From assembly GCF_001278115.1 (NCBI RefSeq), contig NZ_LIYD01000005.1, forward strand, positions 1,494,551 to 1,558,550: a DNA stretch of 64,000 nucleotides, written 5' to 3'. The stretch comes from Flavobacterium akiainvivens. Its GTDB lineage: Bacteria; Bacteroidota; Bacteroidia; Flavobacteriales; Flavobacteriaceae. Under the pieces are notes generated by a model. It was not told the origin of the DNA and ran no database searches. It worked only from the letters and a program-made list of their open reading frames with translations. This document shows positions 44,541 through 52,538 of the stretch, in pieces. Numbering within the stretch: position 1 is the stretch's first letter; every line of letters begins with the position of its first letter. The translations under genes were made by a program, and so were the position numbers.

Positions 44541-44609
44541 CTTTTTTTGGAAACTTATATCAAAAAATGGAAATTAAAATCTTATTTTGGAAATTTATTA
44601 CTATATTTG
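44541..44609 (+). promoter_or_regulatory. Three 20-bp iterons and a -7 box before the AAA/subtilase operon
   Basis: GGAAA recurs at 44549, 44569 and 44589, each inside an A/T-rich unit of exactly 20 bp (for example CTTTTTTTGGAAACTTATAT and CTTATTTTGGAAATTTATTA). Directly after, TATATTTG at 44602-44609 matches the Bacteroidota -7 consensus TAnnTTTG. The start codon is 29 bp further. Tandem sites phased at two helical turns suggest cooperative binding by a regulator, possibly the HTH at the C-terminus of the encoded ATPase. Confidence 0.6.
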
Positions 44610-44637
44610 CATTTATAACTTAAGAAACAATAAGCAA

Positions 44638-45825
44638 ATGCTCAAATATTTCAGTATAGTACAAGCTTTAAGCAGGTCCGCATTGGCGATGCCGAATGAA
44701 GCTGTCACTCATCAAATTAGAAGATTAAAAGAGAGCTTAGAAAAAGATGGCTTTACTAAAGAGGCTAAGTCATTGGAGGCTTTACTGACTGCCTCTGAAT
44801 CATCGCTTGAGATGTCTCCAAGTAAAATCCAAAGATCTTTCGTGGTTTTAAAAGGTGAGGAAATAACTCCTAAGACGTCAATTCCTGTAGATAAGGAGAC
44901 ATCAACACCATTAGCAGAGATTTTTTTTCCTGATGATCTACCAGAGAAAGCTCCAATGTTTGATGGTAACATCCAGCTTGCTATTCACTCAATCGTAAAT
45001 GAATGGAGCAAATTCGATCAACTTTTAGAAATTAATGCTACTCCAGCTAGCTCCTGCTTAATTTACGGTGCGCCAGGAACTGGTAAAACACATTTAGCAA
45101 AATGGATTGCAAAACAAATTGGATTACCTGTAGTACTGGCAAGGCTGGAAGGGCTTATGTCTTCGTATCTAGGAACTACATCTCGAAATATTGGCAACCT
45201 ATTCACTTTTGCTAATAGGTATAAATGCATCTTACTTCTCGATGAGTTTGATGCAATTGCTAAACTCCGTAACGATCCGCAGGAGGTTGGTGAAGTAAAA
45301 AGAGTGGTGAATACCTTGTTGCAAAGTTTGGATTCACGTCATGAAAAAGGTTTTACCATTGGTGTAACTAACCATGAAAGTCTTCTTGATCCTGCTATTT
45401 GGAGAAGGTTTGATATACAGGTTGAAATTCCCAAACCTTCCCCTGAGGTAATGATTCAATTACTTAAGAATTTTATTACGCCTTTAGAATTTAACGAAAG
45501 TGAAATTAAGTTTTTAGCATGGTGCCTAGATGGTTCATCAGGTGCTGATGCAGAAATGCTTTCAAAATGGCTAAAAAGAGCTTTTGTTTTAGAAAGGGAG
45601 AGCAATATAGTAGAAGTAATGAAGCAATTTGCTGTACTTAACTCTGGAAGGGTGGACACAAAAAAGAGAAATGTTATGGTTCACAGTGATGAAGATTTTA
45701 TCAATATGTTATTAAACGATAAGGTTTACTCTTTTAAACAGAAAGATCTAGCATCATTGTTCGGAATGACTCCGTCAACTCTGAGTAAGCAGCTATCGAA
45801 ATTTAAAGATTCTGAAAAAATATAA
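44638..45825 (+). CDS. AAA+ ATPase of an IetAS-like pair, with C-terminal HTH
   Basis: I chose the ATG at 44638 (MLKYFSIVQALSRS), 29 bp after the -7 box; the frame is open to 44587. 395 residues. N-terminal helical part, then the AAA+ core: Walker A GAPGTGKT at 144-151, Walker B LLLDEFD with D202-E203, sensor GVTNHESLLDP, and Arg finger in WRRFD. The C-terminus QKDLASLFGMTPSTLSKQLSKF reads like a helix-turn-helix. An AAA+ gene followed by a subtilase gene is the architecture of IetAS, described as a plasmid stability pair and later as an anti-phage system. It is 3 bp from the subtilase start. Confidence 0.85.
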   Translation: MLKYFSIVQALSRSALAMPNEAVTHQIRRLKESLEKDGFTKEAKSLEALLTASESSLEMSPSKIQRSFVVLKGEEITPKTSIPVDKETSTPLAEIFFPDDLPEKAPMFDGNIQLAIHSIVNEWSKFDQLLEINATPASSCLIYGAPGTGKTHLAKWIAKQIGLPVVLARLEGLMSSYLGTTSRNIGNLFTFANRYKCILLLDEFDAIAKLRNDPQEVGEVKRVVNTLLQSLDSRHEKGFTIGVTNHESLLDPAIWRRFDIQVEIPKPSPEVMIQLLKNFITPLEFNESEIKFLAWCLDGSSGADAEMLSKWLKRAFVLERESNIVEVMKQFAVLNSGRVDTKKRNVMVHSDEDFINMLLNDKVYSFKQKDLASLFGMTPSTLSKQLSKFKDSEKI

Positions 45826-45828
45826 GTT

Positions 45829-48309
45829 ATGGCAAATAGTCCTGTTCAAATAGTATTAAATAGCGATGCTTTTATTGAAGCATTAGAAAATAATGGTGGC
45901 GGTGGTTCTAAAGACTTTTTTGCTGGAAATGATAATGAATTCATCGAGCATAGAGATAACATTCAAAATCAGCTTAGTGAGATAAAGAGTATGCAGTTGG
46001 TAAATAGTTTCGCCAAGGTTTCTTATGCGAAAGTTACATTAAAGCAAACTGCATTAGCAAAAAGCCATCGTCCAACTTCCCAAGTTTTCAAAAGAGATGT
46101 TGCTCCTATAATTGGAGCCGGGGATTTGGGAGAATTATTTGTCGAACTGACTCCAGAAAGTATTGATAAAATAAATACTAAAGTTGGACAGGCTGAGCCT
46201 GAAACAAGATATAAAGAAAAAAATGGAAAAAATGAACCTAATCCTTCAAGATTAAGAAGTGAAGTTGGTGCAATTGAAGAAATTAGCCCATACACCGCAA
46301 GTGACAAAAGGAATTTTTCTGTCAAAGAAGCCGTAAAATGGCTATCTAATCCTCAAACAGGCGGTTCGTATATGGTAGAATTATTTGAAGCTCCCCCAGC
46401 GAGACAAGATTGGGATCTACTAAGCAAATACAAATTCGATTTGTTTGATAGCTTTTTTGGCGGGTTAACCATTTTGGGCACAGGCTTATTTGTATCAAGA
46501 ATTACCACTGGTCAGGGTTCATCTGTTGTGTTTGGTATAAAATTAGAGAAAACCGATTCAACTCCAGTAATACAGCTTTACTCCTCGTCAACAGCAGGTA
46601 AATCAGGAGAGAAAAAATCTATAGACCTCGACTTGGAGAGACATAACCAATTGTTAGAATATTTGGGAAATCATCCATTGGTAAAAAAAGTCACTCTTCC
46701 TCCCATTATTACACAAAGCTCAACTGTCAAATCTCAGGTCAAAGGTGGAAACTTTACTGTTTCTGCTCCTGATCTCAAAGGCTCATATCCGAAAATATGC
46801 GTTGTAGACGGTGGTGTTTCGGATGTTTATGGCGACTGGATAGAAGATCGGTGGGGACTAATTAGCAGCACGGATAAAGACGAAAATCACGGTACTTTTA
46901 TAGCTGGATTAGCAATATTTGGTCAACAATTAAACGGAAAGGCTATTTGCAGGGAGGTTGATGGTTGTAAAATTATAGATCTTGATATATTACCTCGTGT
47001 TGATAGATACAGTTCCTACTATTCAAAACCTTTAGAATTTTTTAATGAACTCGAAACTGCTGTTCAGGAATTAAAGGCTAGAACTGGAGTTCGAATATTT
47101 AATTTCAGCCTGAATATAGAAGAGCACGCGTCAACTACAGGCTACAGTGTTCCTGCACAAATTTTGGACAAGATTGCGGAAGAAAATGATGTCGTTTTTA
47201 TTATTTCGGCAGGTAATACCCACCCTCGAGATATTAGAAAAGAATGGCCATCGGATCATTTTGATGCATTAAAAATATTAGCTTCTTCGAGAAATGATGC
47301 TATTAAAAAACCTGCTGAAAGCTGTCGTAATATAAGTGTTTCAGCTTTAAATCCTCCACACCTTGAAGGTGTTGTTCCTTATGCTTTAAGCAATTACAGC
47401 TGTCGAGGACCTGGACTACGAGTAGGCCTCAAACCTGATTTTGCTCATATCGGTGGTTCTGGGACTAGTCACCCAACTTTAGGGCATGGTCTTCTATCTT
47501 TAGACCCTACGAGTAACATTGTAGATGGATGCGGAACTAGCTACGCTGCTCCTAATGTCGCAAAGACTTTAGCAAGTCTTGATCATTCAATTGAAGGTAT
47601 GGTTTCGAGGGAAACATTAATCGCCCTTGGAATCCATCATGCTGTATTACCAGAGTCCCTTAACGACAAAAATTTGAGAAATGTCTCCAAACACTTGGTT
47701 GGATTTGGTATACCGGATGGTTCTGAAGATATTTTGAACGGAAGTTCATCTGCAATAACATTAGTATTTGCAAACCGAGCTATAAGTGGACATAAGATGA
47801 GTTTTAAATTTACTTGGCCTTCAAGTTTAGTAAGGGATGGTAAATGCTTTGGGCACGCAAAACTTACCATTGTAAGCACGCCAAGGTTTGATTACAGATT
47901 TGGCTCTGAGTTTGTCAGAATAAATATCGACGCAGCTTTAAGGCAACTGCAAAATAATGGTAACTATAAAGGAAGGTTGAATGCAATTTACACGCCTGAA
48001 GATGGTGATGGAAGTTTATACGAGAAAGATCAGATTGAACATTCTTTCAAATGGAGTCCAGTGAAAGTTTATGAAAAAACTTTCCCCCGAGGTGTTGGAC
48101 CATCTACAGAATGGAAACTAGATGTAGAGTACTTATCAAGAGATGGTGTAACTCTACCAGCTGCGGGTGTACCGTTTACAGCAATACTAACAATTTCTGA
48201 TCCTGATAGTGAGAAACCAGTATTTAATGATATGCGACAAATGCTACAGTCACTAGGAGTCCAGGCAGTTGATATCAAAACTGCAGCTCGAATTGTACCA
48301 AGAGTTTAA
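45829..48309 (+). CDS. S8 subtilisin-like protease of an IetAS-like pair
   Basis: 826 residues. The catalytic triad is complete: D327 in CVVDGGV, H354 in ENHGTFIAG, S571 in CGTSYAAP, and the oxyanion Asn N463 in SAGNTHP. A 300-residue N-terminal part precedes the protease domain and a 230-residue beta-rich part follows it. No signal peptide is visible, so the protease is probably cytoplasmic. Its partner ATPase is encoded 3 bp upstream. In IetAS-like pairs the ATPase is thought to restrain or unfold substrates for the protease. Confidence 0.9.
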   Translation: MANSPVQIVLNSDAFIEALENNGGGGSKDFFAGNDNEFIEHRDNIQNQLSEIKSMQLVNSFAKVSYAKVTLKQTALAKSHRPTSQVFKRDVAPIIGAGDLGELFVELTPESIDKINTKVGQAEPETRYKEKNGKNEPNPSRLRSEVGAIEEISPYTASDKRNFSVKEAVKWLSNPQTGGSYMVELFEAPPARQDWDLLSKYKFDLFDSFFGGLTILGTGLFVSRITTGQGSSVVFGIKLEKTDSTPVIQLYSSSTAGKSGEKKSIDLDLERHNQLLEYLGNHPLVKKVTLPPIITQSSTVKSQVKGGNFTVSAPDLKGSYPKICVVDGGVSDVYGDWIEDRWGLISSTDKDENHGTFIAGLAIFGQQLNGKAICREVDGCKIIDLDILPRVDRYSSYYSKPLEFFNELETAVQELKARTGVRIFNFSLNIEEHASTTGYSVPAQILDKIAEENDVVFIISAGNTHPRDIRKEWPSDHFDALKILASSRNDAIKKPAESCRNISVSALNPPHLEGVVPYALSNYSCRGPGLRVGLKPDFAHIGGSGTSHPTLGHGLLSLDPTSNIVDGCGTSYAAPNVAKTLASLDHSIEGMVSRETLIALGIHHAVLPESLNDKNLRNVSKHLVGFGIPDGSEDILNGSSSAITLVFANRAISGHKMSFKFTWPSSLVRDGKCFGHAKLTIVSTPRFDYRFGSEFVRINIDAALRQLQNNGNYKGRLNAIYTPEDGDGSLYEKDQIEHSFKWSPVKVYEKTFPRGVGPSTEWKLDVEYLSRDGVTLPAAGVPFTAILTISDPDSEKPVFNDMRQMLQSLGVQAVDIKTAARIVPRV

Positions 48310-48333
48310 TTTAATAATTTAATATATGCAATT

Positions 48334-48579
48334 ATGGCAAATTACCATGTAACGCAAAAAAAAGGACAAGACGGATGGAATGTTCAAAAGGAAGGCGGCA
48401 AGAAAGCATCAGCAGTTGCCAGTACTCAAAAGCAAGCGGAACAACTTGCAAAACAGTTTTCATCAAATAATGGTGGTGGAGAAGTTCGGATACACCGACC
48501 AAATGGCGGACCGATTCGAGATAGCGACACTGTAAAGCCTGGAAACGATCCAAAGTCAATTAAAGACACCAAATACTAA
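48334..48579 (+). CDS. DUF2188-family small protein
   Basis: 81 residues: MANYHVTQKKGQDGWNVQKEGGKKASAVASTQKQAEQLAKQF then GGEVRIHRPNGGPIRDSDT. This is the DUF2188 pattern (G-W-x-V-x-x-E-G ... A ... V-x-I-H-x-x-N-G). Function unknown. It lies 24 bp after the subtilase, same strand, so probably in its operon. A role in the protease system is possible. Confidence 0.85.
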   Translation: MANYHVTQKKGQDGWNVQKEGGKKASAVASTQKQAEQLAKQFSSNNGGGEVRIHRPNGGPIRDSDTVKPGNDPKSIKDTKY

Positions 48580-48593
48580 TGAAAAAGAAACGT

Positions 48594-48627
48594 TCAAAAA
48601 AATAAAAACCAGGCGAAAATCACCTGG
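48594..48627 (-). terminator. Minus-strand rho-independent terminator
   Basis: On the minus strand CCAGG and CCTGG pair around a nine-base loop in which GA and TC can also pair, followed by a T-rich tail of about 13 bases. It would end transcription coming from the right. It thus supports a short leftward transcript between the DUF2188 and Ubl genes. Confidence 0.55.
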
Positions 48628-48854
48628 CTTGATTCCTTAAAGGAAACAAAAGCCCTTGCAAGGCTCTTGGTAGTAATGTTTTGCACTTCAAAACTACCTC
48701 CTTTATTTGGAATAAACAAGCTTTTCGTGATTTTAAACCTGCAACTACTACAAATTGAGTTGTCGGGCTTGGTATTAATGACAAAAATTTCAATTGCATC
48801 AGGATTAAAACTATCGTAGGGCAAGCCCTTATTTATTGCTGAAATGATAGGCAA
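48594..48854 (-). CDS. Possible small leftward protein with a CxxC pair
   Basis: An 86-codon frame starting MPIISAINKGLPYDSF, with a Cys pair in NSICSSCRFKITKSLF and a terminator at its end. The frame runs into the terminator hairpin, ending VIFAWFLFF. No family is recognised. It is divergent from the Ubl gene starting 42 bp away. Evidence is the open frame and the terminator only. Confidence 0.35.
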   Translation of the reverse strand: MPIISAINKGLPYDSFNPDAIEIFVINTKPDNSICSSCRFKITKSLFIPNKGGSFEVQNITTKSLARAFVSFKESSQVIFAWFLFF

Positions 48855-48895
48855 TAAGCAATTATTTATTAGTTAATATCAAAATTTAATTTACG

Positions 48896-49597
48896 ATGAA
48901 GTTAGATAATCATCAAGGGGATTTGCATTCCCATAGCCCAAAAATACCCCTAAAATTTGTAATAGAAGGCAAAGAATATGAGACTTTTGACCAATACAGA
49001 ACAGGGGCAGAATTAAAACAACTTGCTGGGATACCTTTAGATACCGAGTTGTTTTTATCAATTAGTAAACCTTATCAGGATGAGCTTATTGAAAATGAAA
49101 AGCAGGTAAATCTGGCTCGGCCAGAAACTGAATATTTCTTTGTAAAGAAAAAACTCCAGTTTTTCATTAACGACAAGCCTTTTACTTGGTATAAGCAATA
49201 TATCAGAGGTGTTCAAATCAGAGAGCTGGGCAACATACCTGCGGAAGATGATATCTTCCTTGACATCAAGGAAGGCTGGCAAGACGATCAAATATTCGAT
49301 GATGAAGTAGTTGATTTAGCTCGTCCGGGTAAAGAGAGATTCTTTTCTAAGCCAAGACCAACTGAAGTAACCATCATTGTCAATGCACGTCCGCACATAT
49401 GGAAAGAAATAAACATTTCTTTTGAGCAATTGGTTGTTTTAGCCTTTGGATCATATGATAATAATCCAAACAAAGGTTATACAGTTACTTACAGTAGAGG
49501 TTGGGAACCTAAACCAGAAGGCACTATGGTTAAAGGTTCAGTTGTTCGTGTCAAAAATAAAATGATCTTCGATGTCACAGCAACTGATAAATCATAG
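48896..49597 (+). CDS. Three-domain ubiquitin-like protein (multiubiquitin family)
   Basis: 233 residues with three tandem ubiquitin-like segments: about 18-84 (FVIEGKEYETFDQYRTGAEL ... VNLARPETEYFF), 86-152 (LQFFINDKPFTWYKQYIRGV ... VDLARPGKERFF) and 156-227 (EVTIIVNARPHIWKEINISF). The first two are clearly duplicates. The C-terminus is DVTATDKS, with no terminal glycine. Multiubiquitin proteins occur beside E1-like enzymes in bacteria. It overlaps the E1 gene by 26 bases, so the two are translationally coupled. Whether it is conjugated to anything is unknown. Confidence 0.85.
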   Translation: MKLDNHQGDLHSHSPKIPLKFVIEGKEYETFDQYRTGAELKQLAGIPLDTELFLSISKPYQDELIENEKQVNLARPETEYFFVKKKLQFFINDKPFTWYKQYIRGVQIRELGNIPAEDDIFLDIKEGWQDDQIFDDEVVDLARPGKERFFSKPRPTEVTIIVNARPHIWKEINISFEQLVVLAFGSYDNNPNKGYTVTYSRGWEPKPEGTMVKGSVVRVKNKMIFDVTATDKS

Positions 49598-50729
49598 TCC
49601 CGACCTTAAACGTCTAAGAGACGAAGGTTATGAGATCGAGGTACGTGGTGGATATTTACTTATCCATCATATACCCTTTGTTGATCAAAACAAAAATCTA
49701 CAATACGGTATATTGGTAACTACATTACATGATATTCAAAACCATGTTATTTTTTTTATAGGAGATAATCCCTGTGAAATCGACGGCAACGTTATTACCG
49801 CTATTCAACATGGCAACAGTAATTCTGTATTAAACAATCAGATTACCGTAAATAGATCATTTTCTAATAAGCCTACTGGTGGATATCCTAACTATTACGA
49901 AAAGGTCAAGAGGTATGCAGATATCATTTCCGCTCCTGCCAAATATTTGTATCCGTCAGTTACGGAAAAGACTTTTAAGCTGATAGCAGACAGCTCTAAT
50001 GAAACAGTATTCCAATACATTGATACTAATTCAAGCCGTGCTAACATAGAAGCTATTAATTCGAAATTGGAAAATCAGAAAATAGCAATTGTTGGTTTAG
50101 GAGGAACTGGAGCATATATTTTGGATATGGTGGCTAAAACACCGGTAAAGGAAATCCATCTTTTTGATGGGGATAGCTTTGACCAACACAATGCATTCCG
50201 TTCGCCTGGTGCTGCATCAATGAGTGACCTTGATGAAAATCCGAGAAAGGCTGCATATTATCAAAAGTTGTATTCTAACATGCACAAATACATTTATGTC
50301 CATGACTACTATGTGAAGAAAGAGAATCTATTAGAGTTAGATAAAATGGATTATGTATTTATATGTGTTGATAAAAATGCTGTCAGGAAGATGGTAACAG
50401 ATTATTTGGCTAGCGCAGGTATTCCGTTTTCCGATGTAGGTTTGGGTGTGAATGTCGTTGATGACAAGCTTACGGGTGCTGTAAGAGTTACTTCTGCCAC
50501 CCGTGACAAAAATGACCATTTACCTCTTCGTATTTTTTCAGAAGATTCCGATAATAATGAATATGCTACTAATATTCAAATTGCGGAATTGAATGCATTG
50601 AATGCAATTTTTGCTATCCTGAAATGGAAGAAGCTATCTGGAATTTATGTTGATTTGGAAAATGAGCATCATAGCTCATATGCTATTAGCACATCTAAAA
50701 TTTTTAATGAAGATGTCGTTACAGCATAA
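49572..50729 (+). CDS. E1-like ThiF-family adenylyltransferase with N-terminal E2-like domain
   Basis: 385 residues. About 1-160 is an extra domain (GYLLIHHIPFVDQNKNLQYG; HVIFFIGDNPCEIDGNVITA) resembling DUF6791, an E2-like fold; C68 is its only cysteine. The adenylation domain follows: IAIVGLGGTGAYI near 171-183, and FDGDSFDQHNAFR at 198-210 with D, N and R. VDKNAVRK follows. The only other cysteine is C265 in FICVDKN. The usual catalytic Cys and zinc CxxC pairs of E1 enzymes are absent. It likely adenylates the upstream Ubl protein. Confidence 0.85.
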   Translation: MSQQLINHSPDLKRLRDEGYEIEVRGGYLLIHHIPFVDQNKNLQYGILVTTLHDIQNHVIFFIGDNPCEIDGNVITAIQHGNSNSVLNNQITVNRSFSNKPTGGYPNYYEKVKRYADIISAPAKYLYPSVTEKTFKLIADSSNETVFQYIDTNSSRANIEAINSKLENQKIAIVGLGGTGAYILDMVAKTPVKEIHLFDGDSFDQHNAFRSPGAASMSDLDENPRKAAYYQKLYSNMHKYIYVHDYYVKKENLLELDKMDYVFICVDKNAVRKMVTDYLASAGIPFSDVGLGVNVVDDKLTGAVRVTSATRDKNDHLPLRIFSEDSDNNEYATNIQIAELNALNAIFAILKWKKLSGIYVDLENEHHSSYAISTSKIFNEDVVTA

Positions 50730-51132
50730 GTTCGTTGAGTTCATTCCCGAGAAGGTTGAAGAAGGTATTTTATACGTCTCAATCGAATACTGCACTGCAA
50801 TACATAAATGTGTATGTGGCTGTGGTAATGAAGTAGTGACTCCATTGTCTCCAACAGATTGGAAACTGACTTTTAATGGTAAAGCAGTTACGCTTCATCC
50901 CTCCATCGGCAATTGGAATTTTGAATGTCAGTCCCACTACTGGATAAAGAACAATAAAATTGAGTTTGCTGGTCGTTGGACAGAAAGGGAAATCAATTTA
51001 GGTAGAGAAAATGATCTAAAACATAAAATAGAATATTTTGAAGTGCCAGATATTTCAAAAGAAGAATCTGTTGTTCAAGAAATCCCTAAACCTACTATTT
51101 GGCAGAAAATCTCCAAACTCTTACGATTGTAG
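50713..51132 (+). CDS. DUF6527-like cysteine-rich protein
   Basis: 139 residues from ATG 50713 (MSLQHKFVEFIPEKVEEG); ATG 50707 is also possible. It overlaps the E1 gene by 17 bases. The core HKCVCGCGNEVVTPLSPTDW ... HPSIGNWNFECQSHYWI has a CxCxC cluster and a C-x-x-H pair that probably bind zinc. This is the DUF6527 pattern, which accompanies multiubiquitin and E1 genes in bacteria. It could be a substrate-binding or E3-like factor. Function unknown. Confidence 0.8.
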   Translation: MSLQHKFVEFIPEKVEEGILYVSIEYCTAIHKCVCGCGNEVVTPLSPTDWKLTFNGKAVTLHPSIGNWNFECQSHYWIKNNKIEFAGRWTEREINLGRENDLKHKIEYFEVPDISKEESVVQEIPKPTIWQKISKLLRL

Positions 51133-51151
51133 AACTTTAATTTTTATCTCT

Positions 51152-51181
51152 ATAAAGCCGAAGGTAATTCTTCGGCTTTAT
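51152..51181. terminator. Bidirectional terminator between Ubl operon and DUF3800 gene
   Basis: ATAAAGCCGAAG and CTTCGGCTTTAT form a perfect 12-bp stem around GTAATT. It lies 20 bp after the DUF6527 stop and 32 bp before the end of the convergent gene. A-rich and T-rich flanks let it work in both directions. Confidence 0.85.
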
Positions 51182-51213
51182 TTATATATTGTCTTTAGGT
51201 TATCTAATACTAA

Positions 51214-52356
51214 TTAAGGTTGTTTTCCAGCAATAATCTCGCATAGCTCCCCAAATTTCATTACCTCTTCATAACTATCTGTTGCGTGTAGAAAGGCAGG
51301 ATTTTTCTGGTCTGATTTATTAATAATATCAATAAATAATTTCATATTTTCTAATTGTAAAGCTGAGAAAGAGTCGATATCTACTTTAATTTCTTCCATA
51401 GTGTGCGTATTCCTGTAATTGGTATATTTACCCATAAAACCAATGAAAATATCAGATAGCTGTGTCAATTGGCTATCCTGAGAATCAACAAAGGAATAGT
51501 TTTTAAACTCGACTCCCTTATCTAGCATTCTGTACTCTTTCAAAGCTTCTCGGATTGAATCTTCATTATCGAATATATGAGTTGATTTTTTGAAAGTGTA
51601 AATAGGTCTGAGATAAAAATGTGTCAGATCTCCTAACAGGACAAAATCTTTTTCATTCATAACAAAAGCTAATTCACCTTTCTTTTTAGACTCTTTCAAT
51701 ATCTGCCGTAACGATTCCAACCCAAAATGAAATTCTGGTATCGTAAGATATGGCTCAAAAAGATTGCTCAGTGCTTCTATGAAATTACCAATATTTTCAG
51801 GTTTAACATTAGGATATTCGAAACCATAAAAAAGCTGAATAACGGCATCTATTTCAAGACGACAGAGTTTGTACAGGTCATTCTTTAGTCGATTGTCAAA
51901 TCCATGCCCCAATTGCATAGCCGCGTCAGAATTCATTATAGCAGAGTCTACGATATCAACTACTGACCAGTAAAGAATATTTAAGCTAGAATAGTGGACA
52001 TAAAGATCGCTATCCTTTAGAAAGCGAAAGAAGAGGTTCAATTTCTGGGATTTTAGACAATCAAGAAAATCTCCAAATGCGATATGTTTGAATTTCACTT
52101 CCTTGGCTGTTTTCTGCAATCTAAAACTATCTATCAATGGCTGTACATCGGGTACTGCTCCTTGATGTAGAAGTCCTCCCAAAACGAAGTTTGCCGTAAA
52201 AGTATAATTGAAATCATTTTCTCTTACATAGAAGGTTTTGATATTATTGGTTTCATCATAATAGAATGTATATGGTGTTGTAAAATCTACCCTTGGATTT
52301 AGCAATCGGGCAAATTGATTAGCAGCCTCAATTTCGGCTATTTCAAAATCAATCAT
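51214..52356 (-). CDS. DUF3800-like protein
   Basis: 380 residues, leftward. FYYDETNNIKTFYV at 31-44 and SQLTQLSDIFIGFMGKY near 295-311 correspond to the F-x-D-E-S and Q-x-x-D-x-x-x-G blocks of DUF3800, a family with a predicted RNase H-like fold that is common near defence genes. Acidic residues D34, E35 and the C-terminal D could form an active site. It is convergent with the Ubl operon and faces away from traE. It could be a separate defence gene. Confidence 0.65.
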   Translation of the reverse strand: MIDFEIAEIEAANQFARLLNPRVDFTTPYTFYYDETNNIKTFYVRENDFNYTFTANFVLGGLLHQGAVPDVQPLIDSFRLQKTAKEVKFKHIAFGDFLDCLKSQKLNLFFRFLKDSDLYVHYSSLNILYWSVVDIVDSAIMNSDAAMQLGHGFDNRLKNDLYKLCRLEIDAVIQLFYGFEYPNVKPENIGNFIEALSNLFEPYLTIPEFHFGLESLRQILKESKKKGELAFVMNEKDFVLLGDLTHFYLRPIYTFKKSTHIFDNEDSIREALKEYRMLDKGVEFKNYSFVDSQDSQLTQLSDIFIGFMGKYTNYRNTHTMEEIKVDIDSFSALQLENMKLFIDIINKSDQKNPAFLHATDSYEEVMKFGELCEIIAGKQP

Positions 52357-52410
52357 AGTGTTAGCTTATTAAAAATAAATATGTGGCTAAGTTATAAAAA
52401 CGCCTCCTAA

Positions 52411-52463
52411 TACTGCCACCCACAGCCAAACAATTCCTCTGACTGCCACTTTGTTATAACGCC
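52411..52463 (+). repeat. 10-bp phased GCC iterons before traE
   Basis: GCC at 52415, 52425 and 52445, with TCC at 52435, inside AATACTGCCACC and ACAGCCAAACAATTCC. It then continues ACTGCCACTTTG and AACGCC. The block lies about 75-130 bp ahead of traE, in the direction of transcription, and resembles the mobC element. Confidence 0.55.
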
Positions 52464-52538
52464 CTGATTTCTGAAACACCTTTGTCCCGAAAGCTCGCAT
52501 GGTGCGGGATTATAGTAACAAATTAATGTGTTTCAATT

